Shown here piece by piece: positions 51,707 to 60,903 of a stretch of 64,000 nucleotides of DNA. The position numbers and the translations under genes were made by a program. Location: positions 839,370 to 903,369 of the forward strand of contig NZ_QMDL01000002.1 in the NCBI RefSeq assembly GCF_003336705.1, written 5' to 3'. The first letter of the stretch is position 1. Every line of letters starts with the position of its first letter. This stretch comes from Marinobacter litoralis (lineage in GTDB: Bacteria > Pseudomonadota > Gammaproteobacteria > Pseudomonadales > Oleiphilaceae). Under the pieces are notes generated by a model, which worked only from the letters and a program-made list of their open reading frames with translations, did not search any database and had not been told where the DNA came from.

Positions 51707-52452
51707 CCAAAGCCACAGGGCCGTCTTTGCCGGCAAGCATCGAATCGGTTTTCTCGGATCTGTTGCGCGAGCTGTCCAGTTGCGGGCATCAAGCCAACAC
51801 ACTGATCGAACGTGCAAGGCTGCCACGCCGCTGCCGCAAGCCCCTGTTCTTCTTTCTGGGCTACATCGCCAAAGCCGATGGCCGGGTGATGGAAGGCGAT
51901 ATCCGCTATGCGGAATTATTGATGAAAGCGCTGCGGCTATCGTCTCGCCAACGTAAAAAAGCCATCGAACAATACCAGCTTGGCAAAGAGGCCAGCGGTA
52001 TCGCGTTCCACCGCGGGCTTTGGAACCGCATCGTGGCCAAGCTGTCACCCGGAGCCGCCATCAAAATGGCCATGTGCCTGTGCCACGGCGCACAAGTTCT
52101 CGGCAAACCCAGTAAAGAAAGGCGTTACCGCTGTGAAGACGCCATCGACAACCTCGGTTTACCCATGGCCGTCAGCGACGACATCTTTTCCAGCTACGCC
52201 AGCAAAGTGTGGATTCGCTCCGCCAGCACCGTCGAGAAGCCCAAAAACTACGAACAAGCCTGCGAGATACTGGGCGTTACCCGCCGAGACAGTTTTGAAA
52301 CCATCAAACGCACCTACCGCAAGCGCCTGTCCACCTGCCATCCGGACAAACTCTCTCAACAAAAGCTGTCGCCTGCCGAGCTGGGTGCCGCCAAAGATCA
52401 ACTTCTGCGCTACCAACAAGCGTGGGAGTTGATCAAACGCCATAACCGTTAA
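51703..52452 (+). CDS. TerB-like/J-domain co-chaperone (DjlA-like, no membrane anchor)
   Basis: 249 residues. Residues 35-150 form a helical TerB-like domain (RKPLFFFLGYIAKADGRVME, then [20 protein letters not shown]) as in DjlA. The C-terminus is a J domain, YEQACEILGVTRRDSFETIK then YRKRLSTCHPDKLSQ with the HPD that stimulates DnaK. Unlike DjlA it has no obvious N-terminal transmembrane helix. It is the third gene of the amgK-murU unit (ATGA overlap), a position that hints at envelope or cell-wall work, but no substrate can be named. Confidence 0.85.
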   Translation: MTKATGPSLPASIESVFSDLLRELSSCGHQANTLIERARLPRRCRKPLFFFLGYIAKADGRVMEGDIRYAELLMKALRLSSRQRKKAIEQYQLGKEASGIAFHRGLWNRIVAKLSPGAAIKMAMCLCHGAQVLGKPSKERRYRCEDAIDNLGLPMAVSDDIFSSYASKVWIRSASTVEKPKNYEQACEILGVTRRDSFETIKRTYRKRLSTCHPDKLSQQKLSPAELGAAKDQLLRYQQAWELIKRHNR

Positions 52453-52548
52453 CAAAACCACATCCCTCGCGCTGCGAAAACCGGCGACAAGCTGATAGAC
52501 TTACAAGCTTTAACAGCTGCCGTAATTCACCTGATCGAGAGTGCGCCG

Positions 52549-53232
52549 ATGAACCCTTTCCTGATTGCTCCGTCTATCCTCTCCGCCGATTTCGCTCGCC
52601 TGGGTGAGGAAGTCGATAACGTACTGGCCGCGGGTGCCGACGTGGTGCACTTCGACGTTATGGACAATCACTACGTGCCCAACCTCACCATCGGTCCCAT
52701 GGTGTGTGAAGCACTGCGCAAGCATGGCGTTACCGCCCCCATCGACGTTCACCTGATGGTGTCTCCTGTTGATGACCTGATCCGCATGTTTATCGACGCT
52801 GGCGCCAGCTACATCACCTTTCACCCGGAAGCGTCCAGCCACATTGACCGCTCACTGCAACTGATCCGCGACGGCGGCTGTAAAGCCGGGCTGGTGTTTA
52901 ACCCGGCCACACCACTGAGCTACATGGATTACGTGATGGACAAGCTCGACATGGTACTGATGATGTCGGTCAACCCGGGCTTCGGTGGCCAGAAGTTTAT
53001 CCCCGGCACGCTCGACAAGCTGCGGGAAGCCCGCAAGCGCATCGACGACAGCAACTACAACATCCGTCTGGAAATCGACGGCGGCGTGAAAATCGACAAC
53101 ATTCGTGAAATTGCAGAAGCCGGTGCCGACACCTTCGTGGCCGGTTCTGCCATCTTCAACACCCCGGATTACAAGGCCACCATCGACGCCATGCGCGAAG
53201 AATTGGAACAGGCCCGCAAGGTGATCGTCTAA
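52549..53232 (+). CDS. rpe: Ribulose-phosphate 3-epimerase
   Basis: 227 residues, TIM barrel. [20 protein letters not shown] at the start, [20 protein letters not shown] with metal ligands, [20 protein letters not shown] and [20 protein letters not shown] are all classic. It interconverts ribulose 5-phosphate and xylulose 5-phosphate. It overlaps gph by one base (TAATG) and heads rpe-gph-trpE, the same order as in Pseudomonas. Confidence 0.97.
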   Translation: MNPFLIAPSILSADFARLGEEVDNVLAAGADVVHFDVMDNHYVPNLTIGPMVCEALRKHGVTAPIDVHLMVSPVDDLIRMFIDAGASYITFHPEASSHIDRSLQLIRDGGCKAGLVFNPATPLSYMDYVMDKLDMVLMMSVNPGFGGQKFIPGTLDKLREARKRIDDSNYNIRLEIDGGVKIDNIREIAEAGADTFVAGSAIFNTPDYKATIDAMREELEQARKVIV

Positions 53233-53921
53233 TGAGCCTGAAAGGCTTGTTTAACCCGCGCTGGCCTGCGGCTGCCCTGTTTGATCTGGATGGCACACTG
53301 GTAGACAGCGCTCCAGACTTGGCAGCCGCCGTTGATGACATGCTCACCAAACTGGGCCGAAGCCCGGCCGGGCTTGCCAACGTACGCAACTGGGTGGGCA
53401 ATGGCGCCAGCATTCTGGTGCGCCGGGCACTGGCTGGTAAAACCGACTGGGAGCCTGCTTTGCCGAAAGACGATGCCCTGCACCCGGATGCGTTGAGCAT
53501 TTTCTACCAGAGCTACGCCGAACTGAACGGCCGCCACGCGGTGGTGTTCGAAGGTGTGTTCGAATGTTTGGACCACCTGAAAGCCAACGGCTGCCGCATG
53601 GCCGTGGTCACCAACAAACCCGACCAGTTTGTTGCGCCCTTGCTGGAACAAACCGGACTGGCGCCCTATTTCGAACTGTTTGTGGGCGGTGATACCTTAG
53701 ACGTGAAAAAACCGGACCCCGCTCCGCTGCTGCACGCTATGGAAAAACTGGGCAGCACCATCGGCACCACCGTGATGGTGGGAGACTCCGCCGCAGACGT
53801 GAACGCGGCCCAGAAAGCAGGCATGCCCTGCGTGGCCGTGCGCTATGGTTACAACTTCGGCGCCTCCATCGACAGCCTCGGCGCCGATGCGGTGGTGGAT
53901 TCGCTGACCGAGCTTTTATAA
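53232..53921 (+). CDS. gph: Phosphoglycolate phosphatase
   Basis: 229 residues of the HAD superfamily. Motif [21 protein letters not shown] holds the nucleophile Asp, [12 protein letters not shown] is motif [14 protein letters not shown] holds motif III lysine and [20 protein letters not shown] is motif IV. It removes 2-phosphoglycolate formed during repair of 3'-damaged DNA ends. It lies between rpe and trpE, overlapping rpe by a base. Confidence 0.95.
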   Translation: MSLKGLFNPRWPAAALFDLDGTLVDSAPDLAAAVDDMLTKLGRSPAGLANVRNWVGNGASILVRRALAGKTDWEPALPKDDALHPDALSIFYQSYAELNGRHAVVFEGVFECLDHLKANGCRMAVVTNKPDQFVAPLLEQTGLAPYFELFVGGDTLDVKKPDPAPLLHAMEKLGSTIGTTVMVGDSAADVNAAQKAGMPCVAVRYGYNFGASIDSLGADAVVDSLTELL

Positions 53922-53952
53922 ACACGCAGACCCGAATTCAGGAAACGACAAG

Positions 53953-55440
53953 ATGACACCTGAGCACTTCTCCAGACTGGCCCAAGACGGCTACAACCGG
54001 ATTCCGGTGTACCGCGAAGTCCTGGCTGATCTGGACACACCTCTGAGCACCTACCTGAAACTGGCCAGTGGCCCGTATTCCTATCTGTTCGAATCCGTTC
54101 AGGGTGGTGAAAAGTGGGGCCGTTACTCCATCATCGGCCTACCCTCGCGAGAAGTGCTGAAAGTCTACGATCACCGCATTGAAGTGAGCCAGAACGGCAA
54201 GGTGGTGGAACAGGCCGAAGTGGAAGATCCTCTCGTCTTTGTGGACGAATACCAGAAGCGCTTCAACGCACCAGACCTGCCCGAGCTGCCCCGCTTTAAC
54301 GGCGGACTGGTGGGCTACTTCGGTTACGACACCGTGCGCTACATCGAAAAGCGCCTGCGCAAGAGCTGCCCGCCGGATAAAATCGGCACCCCGGACATCC
54401 TGCTGATGGTGTCGAACGAAATCGTGGTATTCGACAACCTGCGCGGCAAGCTGCACTTGATCGTACACGTTGACCCGGCCATTGAGGGTGCCTACGAACA
54501 AGCCCAGGCCCGCATCGACGAACTGGAAAACCAGCTGCACCGCACCACCGCTGATGCACCCCGCACACCGGAGCACCTGCGCGGCAAAGAAGTGGACGAA
54601 AGCGACTTTGTCTCTGGCTTCTCGCAAGACAAATTCGAAGCCGCTGTGGATAAAATCAAAGGCTACGTGCTGGATGGTGACGTGATGCAAACCGTCATCT
54701 CCCAGCGCATGTCGATCCCGTTTGAAGCGCCCCCGCTGAACCTGTACCGCTCGCTGCGGGTACTCAACCCGTCGCCGTACATGTATTTCCTCGATCTGGA
54801 CGACTTCCACATTGTGGGATCGTCGCCGGAAATCCTGGCCCGGGTAGAAGACGAAGAAGTGACCGTGCGCCCCATCGCCGGCACCCGCAAACGTGGCGCT
54901 ACCGATGCTGAAGACAACGCACTGGAAAAAGAACTGTTGGCCGACCCGAAAGAAATCGCCGAGCACCTGATGCTGATCGACCTGGGCCGCAACGACGCTG
55001 GCCGGGTATCCGAAACCGGCACCGTGCGCCTGACCGACAAGATGATTGTGGAACGCTATTCCCACGTGATGCACATCGTCTCTAACGTCACCGGCCGATT
55101 GGACAAAGACACCAGCTGCCTGGACGTTCTGCGCGCCACCCTGCCCGCAGGCACCCTGAGCGGTGCCCCGAAGATTCGGGCCATGGAAATCATTGATGAA
55201 CTGGAACCGGTGAAGCGCGGCGTGTACGGCGGGGCTGTGGGCTACCTGTCGTTCAACGGCAATATGGACACGGCCATCGCAATCCGCACCGCCGTAATCA
55301 AAGACAACACCCTGCACATTCAGGCAGGCGCCGGCGTGGTCGCCGACTCAGTACCCCGCCTGGAATGGAAAGAAACCATGAACAAGGGCCGGGCCATCTT
55401 CAAGGCCGTCGCCATGACTTACAACGACTACGACCACTAA
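53953..55440 (+). CDS. trpE: Anthranilate synthase component I
   Basis: 495 residues. The N-terminal tryptophan-feedback region holds [20 protein letters not shown]. The chorismate-binding domain holds AFDYVLDG-type segments ([20 protein letters not shown]), [60 protein letters not shown] and [20 protein letters not shown]. It makes anthranilate from chorismate and glutamine or ammonia. AGGAAACGACAAG lies before the ATG. No leader peptide or attenuator is present in the short gap from gph. No trpG follows; a terminator comes right after the stop. Confidence 0.97.
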   Translation: MTPEHFSRLAQDGYNRIPVYREVLADLDTPLSTYLKLASGPYSYLFESVQGGEKWGRYSIIGLPSREVLKVYDHRIEVSQNGKVVEQAEVEDPLVFVDEYQKRFNAPDLPELPRFNGGLVGYFGYDTVRYIEKRLRKSCPPDKIGTPDILLMVSNEIVVFDNLRGKLHLIVHVDPAIEGAYEQAQARIDELENQLHRTTADAPRTPEHLRGKEVDESDFVSGFSQDKFEAAVDKIKGYVLDGDVMQTVISQRMSIPFEAPPLNLYRSLRVLNPSPYMYFLDLDDFHIVGSSPEILARVEDEEVTVRPIAGTRKRGATDAEDNALEKELLADPKEIAEHLMLIDLGRNDAGRVSETGTVRLTDKMIVERYSHVMHIVSNVTGRLDKDTSCLDVLRATLPAGTLSGAPKIRAMEIIDELEPVKRGVYGGAVGYLSFNGNMDTAIAIRTAVIKDNTLHIQAGAGVVADSVPRLEWKETMNKGRAIFKAVAMTYNDYDH

Positions 55441-55455
55441 AGCCCGGAACGAATT

Positions 55456-55486
55456 ACCTGCCGATCAGTTCGCTGACGGCAGGTTT
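55456..55486. terminator. Terminator after trpE, UUCG tetraloop
   Basis: ACCTGCCG/CGGCAGGT plus TCAG/CTGA around a TTCG loop, with one bulged A, form a strong hairpin 15 bases after the trpE stop, then TTTCCCC. It overlaps the last codons of the NTF2-like gene on the other strand. Confidence 0.8.
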
Positions 55487-55842
55487 CCCCCCAACATATT
55501 CTCAACCACGGCGGCGTTGTAGAACGCTTCCACGGTTTGAATCTTATCGTCCCGAACCTTGAACCACACCGCCAGACGCACATCGCCAATCTGCTCGAAG
55601 TAGGTCTTGTAATCCAGAATCGCGAACACATGCTCGCCATCGGCACTGAGCTGGCGCAGCACCAAGTCTTTCTGAATGGCCACCATGCCGAACTGGTACG
55701 ACACCATGTCGTCACGATTCAGGAAACGCATGTTCGGGCCGACGTATTCAAAGCCCTCTTCAGCCAGCAGCGTCTTTGCCTGATCCAAACGCTGACCGTG
55801 AACGTCAGCGATAAATTGCGCCACAATGTCTTTCGGCTGCAT
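55465..55842 (-). CDS. NTF2/SnoaL-like small protein
   Basis: 125 residues with the cone-shaped NTF2 fold: MQPKDIVAQFIADVHGQRLD is the first helix, YVGPNMRFLNRDDMVSYQFG follows, and RLAVWFKVRDDKIQTVEAFY then NAAVVENMLGGNLPS ends the sheet. Such proteins are isomerases, dehydratases or binding scaffolds; no catalytic dyad is certain here. It is convergent with trpE and its stop lies inside the trpE terminator. The next gene upstream on this strand encodes a truncated globin. Confidence 0.8.
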   Translation of the reverse strand: MQPKDIVAQFIADVHGQRLDQAKTLLAEEGFEYVGPNMRFLNRDDMVSYQFGMVAIQKDLVLRQLSADGEHVFAILDYKTYFEQIGDVRLAVWFKVRDDKIQTVEAFYNAAVVENMLGGNLPSAN

Positions 55843-55863
55843 GACTAAAAACTCCGATTATTA

Positions 55864-56289
55864 TTAGCGTGAAACAGGTGCACTACAAACGCTTCGGATT
55901 CGCTCCGCCGGCACCCAAAGCTGCTCAATCAAATACACCTTGAACGACTCATCAAATGGCTGGTCCGCCACGGCTTTCTTCATGCAAAGCATCCAGGCAT
56001 CACGGTCTTCTTCGCCCACGGGCAAATGCCTGTGAACCATAGGAATGTTGATGCTACCGAAATGCTCTGCATAAAGCCTTGGCCCGCCTAACCAGCCCGA
56101 TAAAAAGTAAGCCAACTTGGTGCGGGATTCGGTTAAATCCGGCCGGTGCATCGCCAGAATTTTCCGGGCTTCCGGCAGCGTTTCCATGTAATCGTAAAAC
56201 GCGTTCACCAACCGGGTAATGCCATCCAGCTCCCCGGCGGCGCGGTATGAAGTGTCACCCTGACCGTATTGCAGTGCTTCAGAATTCAA
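55864..56289 (-). CDS. Group II-like truncated haemoglobin
   Basis: 141 residues. The globin core reads ITRLVNAFYDYMETLPEARK, RPDLTESRTKLAYFLSGWLG, then GGPRLYAEHFGSINIPMVHR with the proximal His in PMVHRHLPVGEE, and DAWMLCMKKAVADQPFDESF. The Trp and Tyr positions of the G helix suit group II. These proteins bind oxygen or nitric oxide. The in-frame start at 56322 (TTG) lacks a ribosome site; a TTG at 56289 with GAGG eight bases upstream is chosen. It is 21 bases upstream of the NTF2-like gene and likely shares a transcript. Confidence 0.85.
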   Translation of the reverse strand: MNSEALQYGQGDTSYRAAGELDGITRLVNAFYDYMETLPEARKILAMHRPDLTESRTKLAYFLSGWLGGPRLYAEHFGSINIPMVHRHLPVGEEDRDAWMLCMKKAVADQPFDESFKVYLIEQLWVPAERIRSVCSAPVSR

Positions 56290-56342
56290 ACAACTCACCT
56301 CAAGTCTTGCGTGACACCCCAACCTTTCGAGTATCAGTTACT

Positions 56343-56729
56343 TCACTGAGCCCCGGAACGTTTTGGCATCAAATAGAAAAGAACAAAAGCGACTAAAAAC
56401 AAGGCTGGAATATCGCCCAATAGGTTCGCGTACTCGGCCTCATCCATAAGCGCCTGCACGAGCATAATGCCAGCGTGAACAACACTGGACCAGATAGTAA
56501 ACCAGATAAGACTGGCATGTTCCATGGGTGCTTTAGCCGCACGAATCAAAAACACACCGAGCGTGATGTACATCCCCATGATCATTTGTTCGTATTCAGG
56601 CTGCGCCGGCTCCCAGCTCCAACCGGAAGGCCAGATAACCATCATCATGGCTGGCACACCCACTATGAAAATCGCCCCAAAGACATACAGGGCGACACTG
56701 AGGTACTTGGTTCTTTGAGCATCTTGCAT
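56343..56729 (-). CDS. Uncharacterised four-helix membrane protein
   Basis: 128 residues. Hydrophobic helices are seen at VALYVFGAIFIVGVPAMMMV, EQMIMGMYITLGVFLIRAAK, SLIWFTIWSSVVHAGIMLVQ and LLGDIPALFLVAFVLFYLMP. GGAG seven bases before the ATG at 56729 sets the start; the frame is open to 56768. No charged catalytic motif is present. I do not recognise a characterised family; it may belong to a small domain-of-unknown-function family of inner-membrane proteins. Confidence 0.75.
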   Translation of the reverse strand: MQDAQRTKYLSVALYVFGAIFIVGVPAMMMVIWPSGWSWEPAQPEYEQMIMGMYITLGVFLIRAAKAPMEHASLIWFTIWSSVVHAGIMLVQALMDEAEYANLLGDIPALFLVAFVLFYLMPKRSGAQ

Positions 56730-57041
56730 GGCCGTTCTCCAGCATTTGTTAGTCAATAACAATGCCAAGCAATGCCTTCCGAATACGTGCCTTGTTGTTG
56801 CTCACACTCCGTACAGAGCGGCAGGAAGTGCACCATTCCCTATGCCGATACAGCCGCTGGCTCTATACAGACCAGTCACGAAAACAGCTTAGAAAACGAA
56901 CATCATTAGGTTTAGGGTAGTTCGTTACCCCGTGGGGCACCACTTTTGGGTTAGCGCCTAGGGCACCCCAGAATTTGGTGAGCTACCATACTCGGACGGC
57001 GAGCTTTCGCCGACAGAAACTACCGCCACTTGTGTGAGACC
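56730..57041. other. Intergenic region, 312 bases
   Basis: Between the small membrane protein and the exonuclease fusion. It contains a perfect CGGCGA-GCTT-TCGCCG hairpin (56997-57012) about 30 bases before the exonuclease start, and a repeated GGGCACC (56935 and 56961 regions). It could hold the promoter of either gene. No gene is seen. Confidence 0.5.
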
Positions 57042-58499
57042 ATGACAACCAGCTATCTCGAACAAACCACGTTTGCGTTTCTGGATATTGAAACGACCGG
57101 CGGGAATTCCTCCCACGACCGTATCACTGAAATCGGGATCCGCTTCTGGCGCGCCGGAGAGGTGGTGGACGAATGGCAAACGCTGCTGAACCCGGGCATG
57201 CGTATCTCGCCTTTTATCGAACAACTGACCGGCATCTCCAACGCCATGGTCGCCGAGGCACCGCCGTTTGAAGCCATAGCCGATACGCTCGAAGAGAAGT
57301 TAAGAGACACCGTGTTTGTTGCCCACAACGCGCGCTTCGATTACGGATTCATCAAATCGGAATACCGCCGGCTCGGGCGGCTGTTTTCGGCACGGGTACT
57401 TTGCACCGTGAAGCTTTCCCGCCGCCTGTATCCGGAATTTCGCAGGCACAACATGGACACGCTGATCGAACGCCACGGCTTGGCTCAGGTACAACGGCAC
57501 CGGGCCATGGGTGATGTGTCTGCCATGATGGAGTTTTTTACTCACGCACGGGCGGAAAAAGGCGATGATCAAATGGAAGCGGCCATTGGCACCCTACTGC
57601 AACGGCCGAGCATTCCCTCACACCTGCCGCCAGACACCCTGAGTGATTTGCCACGGGGACCGGGCGTCTATCGGTTTTACGGCGAAAACGACGTGCTTTT
57701 GTATGTGGGCAAGAGCACCAACATTTCCCAGCGCGTGGCCTCGCATTTCTCCGGCGATCACAACACCAGCAAAGGCGTACGCATTTCTGAAAGCCTGCGG
57801 AGAATCGACTACACCGAAACCGCCGGCGAACTCGGTGCCCTGTTGCTGGAGCTTCGTCAGATCAAAACGCTGAACCCGCTTTTCAATCGCCGATCCCGCG
57901 CAGCGAAAAACCTGGTGAGTATCGAGCTGACACCGAACGAGTCCGGTTATCTGCAGGCACGGTTGGTTCGGGAGATAGAACCACACCGGCTTGCCAGTTA
58001 TTTCGGACTGTTTCGCAGCAAGCGCGATGCCGAGCGTGCTTTGACCGGCATTGCCGCCAAAAATGAACTGTGCAACCAACTGTTAGGACTTGAACCGGAA
58101 CGGGATGGCCCTTGCTTTCAGCGCGCGCTGGGGCGCTGCAAAGGCGCCTGCGAAGGGATTGAAGACGTGACTCGGTACAATCTGAGGGTGCAGATCGCCT
58201 TTCACCAATTACGCTTGCAAACCTGGCCGTGGAAAGGCCCGGTCGCGATTGTGGAGCATCGAAGTGATGGGGCGCAGCCTGATATTCTGGTGATCTACAA
58301 CTGGATTCACGTGACCACGGTGCACGACGAACAAGAGCTCTATGACCTGTCGCTGTCTGGCCAGTCGGTCACCTTTGACTTGGACTCTTACAAGTTACTG
58401 GTCAAAGCGCTGATGGGCAGTGGGCCTAAAAACCATTCCCTGATCGAACTGCCGGCCGTGGGTACGCCCGATGTGCTGATGACAACCACTCGCGGTTAG
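57042..58499 (+). CDS. DEDDh exonuclease fused to a GIY-YIG nuclease domain
   Basis: 485 residues. Residues 10-175 are a DnaQ-like 3'-5' exonuclease with FAFLDIETTGGNSSHDRITE, NARFDYGFIKSEYRRLGRL and HRAMGDVSAMMEFF, which supply the D-E-D-D set and the catalytic His. Residues 200-290 are a GIY-YIG domain (GPGVYRFYGENDVLLYVGKS, then TNISQRVASHF), as in UvrC and Cho. The rest carries a cysteine-bearing part (QRALGRCKGACEGIEDV). Such fusions occur in actinobacteria and proteobacteria and are thought to act in DNA repair or replication. The ATG at 57042 is used; a TTG four codons earlier is possible. Confidence 0.9.
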   Translation: MTTSYLEQTTFAFLDIETTGGNSSHDRITEIGIRFWRAGEVVDEWQTLLNPGMRISPFIEQLTGISNAMVAEAPPFEAIADTLEEKLRDTVFVAHNARFDYGFIKSEYRRLGRLFSARVLCTVKLSRRLYPEFRRHNMDTLIERHGLAQVQRHRAMGDVSAMMEFFTHARAEKGDDQMEAAIGTLLQRPSIPSHLPPDTLSDLPRGPGVYRFYGENDVLLYVGKSTNISQRVASHFSGDHNTSKGVRISESLRRIDYTETAGELGALLLELRQIKTLNPLFNRRSRAAKNLVSIELTPNESGYLQARLVREIEPHRLASYFGLFRSKRDAERALTGIAAKNELCNQLLGLEPERDGPCFQRALGRCKGACEGIEDVTRYNLRVQIAFHQLRLQTWPWKGPVAIVEHRSDGAQPDILVIYNWIHVTTVHDEQELYDLSLSGQSVTFDLDSYKLLVKALMGSGPKNHSLIELPAVGTPDVLMTTTRG

Positions 58500-58587
58500 T
58501 GTTTAGTAAGCACTACCACCTACAAAAAAGCTGATCGCGACCAAATTTCATGCAATACTCAGCCTTCATACCAATAACGGCAGTAGG

Positions 58588-59763
58588 ATGACCTCTTTAA
58601 AGCGAACCATTTGCATACTGACTCTACTACTGACATTTGGCGGCTGCAGCAGCAACAAGAGCATTCAGTTCGAAGGTGAAGAGCTCGAAACCTCCGCTTA
58701 CGACGGCACCCTGGCCCGCGTTTCGATTTACGGCATTAATGATGGTTACGACTCTGCAGACGGCGACGTTCTGGCGGAGCTACAGGCTGTCGCCAAAGAG
58801 AGGCTACAGGGAAACCGCAGCCTTTTCAGCGGCTCCCGTGACAAGCTGTACATTTTAAAAATTAAGGCCTCCCCTTCCGAAAGCGGTGTGGAGTGTATCA
58901 ATACAAAATTCAGCCACACCACAGAAGGCACACTCGACACCCATTTCACGTTGGCGACGCTGGAACGGACTCCCCAAACGTTGTTCGATGTGGAGATCGA
59001 GACAAACGGCCGCCACGAAGTTTCGACGTTCTCGGATGCCAAACACTTGATAAACTGTGGAACGGTAACCGCCATCGCGACCGATGCGATCTCCCGAAGC
59101 ATCCGTATATTTGATCTCTTGATCAAAGAGGCCAACGGCCTGGATGTCACACGTGAACTGGAAACGGTGAAAAACGACGAAGATATAAACGGCAGCACCA
59201 TTGTTATGAAAGCCGTCGGCAAAACGCTTTATGGTGTCTTAGCGCCCGTTGCTATCGTTATCAACAGCGCCGCAGAAGCGGATTGGAGCAGTGCGATTTC
59301 ATCAGCAGCCAAAGCCGCGGATAACATGCCCACAGCCAGTTATGACCCGCTCACAGCACCTAATACAACACCGGCTTATACTGTTCACAGCTCTGTAACT
59401 CATCGGCCGCAAACAACACAAACCACGCCACCCCAAAACCAGCCTTCTGGCAGCTCCACTCAAAGCCGCCCGAAAACTCCGGCCGCAGCCAAGACACCGT
59501 CAACCAGAGCGCCCCGCAAAACAGCCACGGCAGAAATCCAGGCCCGCGGAACAACGGATATGCACTTCCCTTATGACCAAGCGCTGAACCTCGCGGCCAC
59601 CAATGCCGACACCCAGGCCCGGCAATCATGCCGAGAAAACTACCGGGGCATGATCAGCACGCTGGGCGACCCGAACATGGAAAAGAAAGAATGCGTAGAA
59701 AACCGCAATCAGGAATATCGCTGCGTGGTTCAGATCGTTCATACCTGCGAATACAAACAATAG
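58588..59763 (+). CDS. Uncharacterised lipoprotein with Pro/Thr-rich linker
   Basis: 391 residues. The lipoprotein signal ends LLLTFGGC (Cys20). Residues 30-230 form a globular beta-alpha region with two to three cysteines. Residues about 250-325 are a low-complexity linker of Pro, Thr, Ser, Gln and Ala (TQTTPPQNQPSGSSTQSRPK). The C-terminal 75 residues hold a small Cys-rich domain (TDMHFPYDQALNLAATNADT, then CRENYRGMISTLGDP and ECVENRNQEYRCVVQIVHTC). The next gene encodes a second lipoprotein 13 bases away. No known family was recognised. The two may act together at the envelope. Confidence 0.7.
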   Translation: MTSLKRTICILTLLLTFGGCSSNKSIQFEGEELETSAYDGTLARVSIYGINDGYDSADGDVLAELQAVAKERLQGNRSLFSGSRDKLYILKIKASPSESGVECINTKFSHTTEGTLDTHFTLATLERTPQTLFDVEIETNGRHEVSTFSDAKHLINCGTVTAIATDAISRSIRIFDLLIKEANGLDVTRELETVKNDEDINGSTIVMKAVGKTLYGVLAPVAIVINSAAEADWSSAISSAAKAADNMPTASYDPLTAPNTTPAYTVHSSVTHRPQTTQTTPPQNQPSGSSTQSRPKTPAAAKTPSTRAPRKTATAEIQARGTTDMHFPYDQALNLAATNADTQARQSCRENYRGMISTLGDPNMEKKECVENRNQEYRCVVQIVHTCEYKQ

Positions 59764-59776
59764 AGGGGCAATCGTT

Positions 59777-60319
59777 ATGAAGTACCTGCTACTGCTGGCT
59801 CTAACGCAGTCTTTGCTAGGCTGCGCCATCGCGTTCCCGCCCAGTGACAAAGGCTTCAACCAACAAGCCGTAACCGGCAAAGAAAGCGTTTACATCGCCA
59901 GCGCAGCCAACAGCAACCCCGCTTGTCATGACAGCAGGCTCATCGAAGAACTGAAAGATCGCTTTGAGGCATTGAACTACGTTGAAGCCGAATCCGAATA
60001 TAAAGCGGATCTCGCACTTTTTCTCGATTCAGAGTGCGGCGTGGACCAAACTGGCGCAGATATGGCCACGATGATCTTCCCCCTTGCCTCTTTCTTCATT
60101 CTACCCATTACCACAACAACGGAATACGAGGTTCGTGTCGAGACCTTCGAACACGGCGCGCCGGCAAAGGACTATTTTTTCGATGGCAGCAGCAAAGTGC
60201 TGACGCATCCGTTTTACTTCGGGAAACTCGCGGACAAGCATAAAGAATACGTGGAGCAGTCCACGCCGGCGATGAGCAGCAGAATCATCAATGCGCTTGA
60301 GGAAGATTACTTTTTGTAG
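59777..60319 (+). CDS. Uncharacterised lipoprotein
   Basis: 180 residues. The signal ends LTQSLLGC (Cys16). After a flexible start comes ACHDSRLIEELKDRFEALNY then VEAESEYKADLALFLDSECG, a hydrophobic stretch (MATMIFPLASFFILPITTTT) that could be a membrane-embedded or buried strand, and YEVRVETFEHGAPAKDYFFD. AGGGG eight bases before the ATG fixes the start. It is cotranscribed with the preceding lipoprotein. No family was recognised. Confidence 0.7.
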   Translation: MKYLLLLALTQSLLGCAIAFPPSDKGFNQQAVTGKESVYIASAANSNPACHDSRLIEELKDRFEALNYVEAESEYKADLALFLDSECGVDQTGADMATMIFPLASFFILPITTTTEYEVRVETFEHGAPAKDYFFDGSSKVLTHPFYFGKLADKHKEYVEQSTPAMSSRIINALEEDYFL

Positions 60320-60356
60320 GATTTCAGAGCTCGGCAGGTAGCATCAAAGTCAGCGC

Positions 60357-60884
60357 TTAAAACTCTGAGGCCAGCATCGAGTAAATTGCCTGATCGAGAT
60401 AACGCCCGTTCACATACTCCCGCTCCCGAAACACGCCTTCAAGCTTGAACCCCAAACGCTCTGGAATGACTCGGCTTTTGGTATTGCCGGTGGCACAGGC
60501 AATCTCGATTCGGTTTAAGCCGTATTCCCGAAAACCCTGCTCGACCAGTGCTCTCACCGCCAGCGCCATGATGCCCTTGCCTGAATAAGATTGGCCCAGC
60601 CAATACCCTAGGCTACCGGTGCGATTTGCCAAGTCGAAAGGATGAAAGCCGCACACCCCGCATAAAACCGAGCCCGAGAAAATGGCGTACTGCGGGCCTT
60701 GGCCGGATTGGTATTGGTTAATTGCCGATTCGAGGAAGGATTCGGAATCTGCCGGGGACTGAGTTGCATCGACCCAGGGCAACCATTCGCGCAGGTGTTC
60801 GCGATTGCTGTCTACGAGGGCGAATAGCTCGTTTTTATGGTTTAGGTTGAGCAATTTCAGCTCAATGGATTCGGCTAAGAGCAA
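60357..60884 (-). CDS. GNAT acetyltransferase, RimJ/RimL-like
   Basis: 175 residues. SIELKLLNLNHKNELFALVD begins the fold; the CoA-binding motif A region reads GSLGYWLGQSYSGKGIMALA then VRALVEQGFREYGLNRIEIA, and RVIPERLGFKLEGVFREREY follows. These proteins acetylate N-termini of ribosomal proteins or small amines. A TTG start at 60884 with AGGAG six bases upstream is supported. It is 19 bases from the DJ-1-like gene on the same strand. Acceptor unknown. Confidence 0.85.
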   Translation of the reverse strand: MLLAESIELKLLNLNHKNELFALVDSNREHLREWLPWVDATQSPADSESFLESAINQYQSGQGPQYAIFSGSVLCGVCGFHPFDLANRTGSLGYWLGQSYSGKGIMALAVRALVEQGFREYGLNRIEIACATGNTKSRVIPERLGFKLEGVFREREYVNGRYLDQAIYSMLASEF

Positions 60885-60903
60885 TTCGTTCTCCTATTAC
60901 GCA

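Noticed and set aside
53922..53952. Attenuator upstream of trpE
   Set aside because: The gap from gph is 31 bases with no leader frame or hairpin.
54139..55317. A 392-residue minus-strand frame opposite trpE
   Set aside because: It is a shadow of a strongly conserved gene and lacks recognisable protein features.
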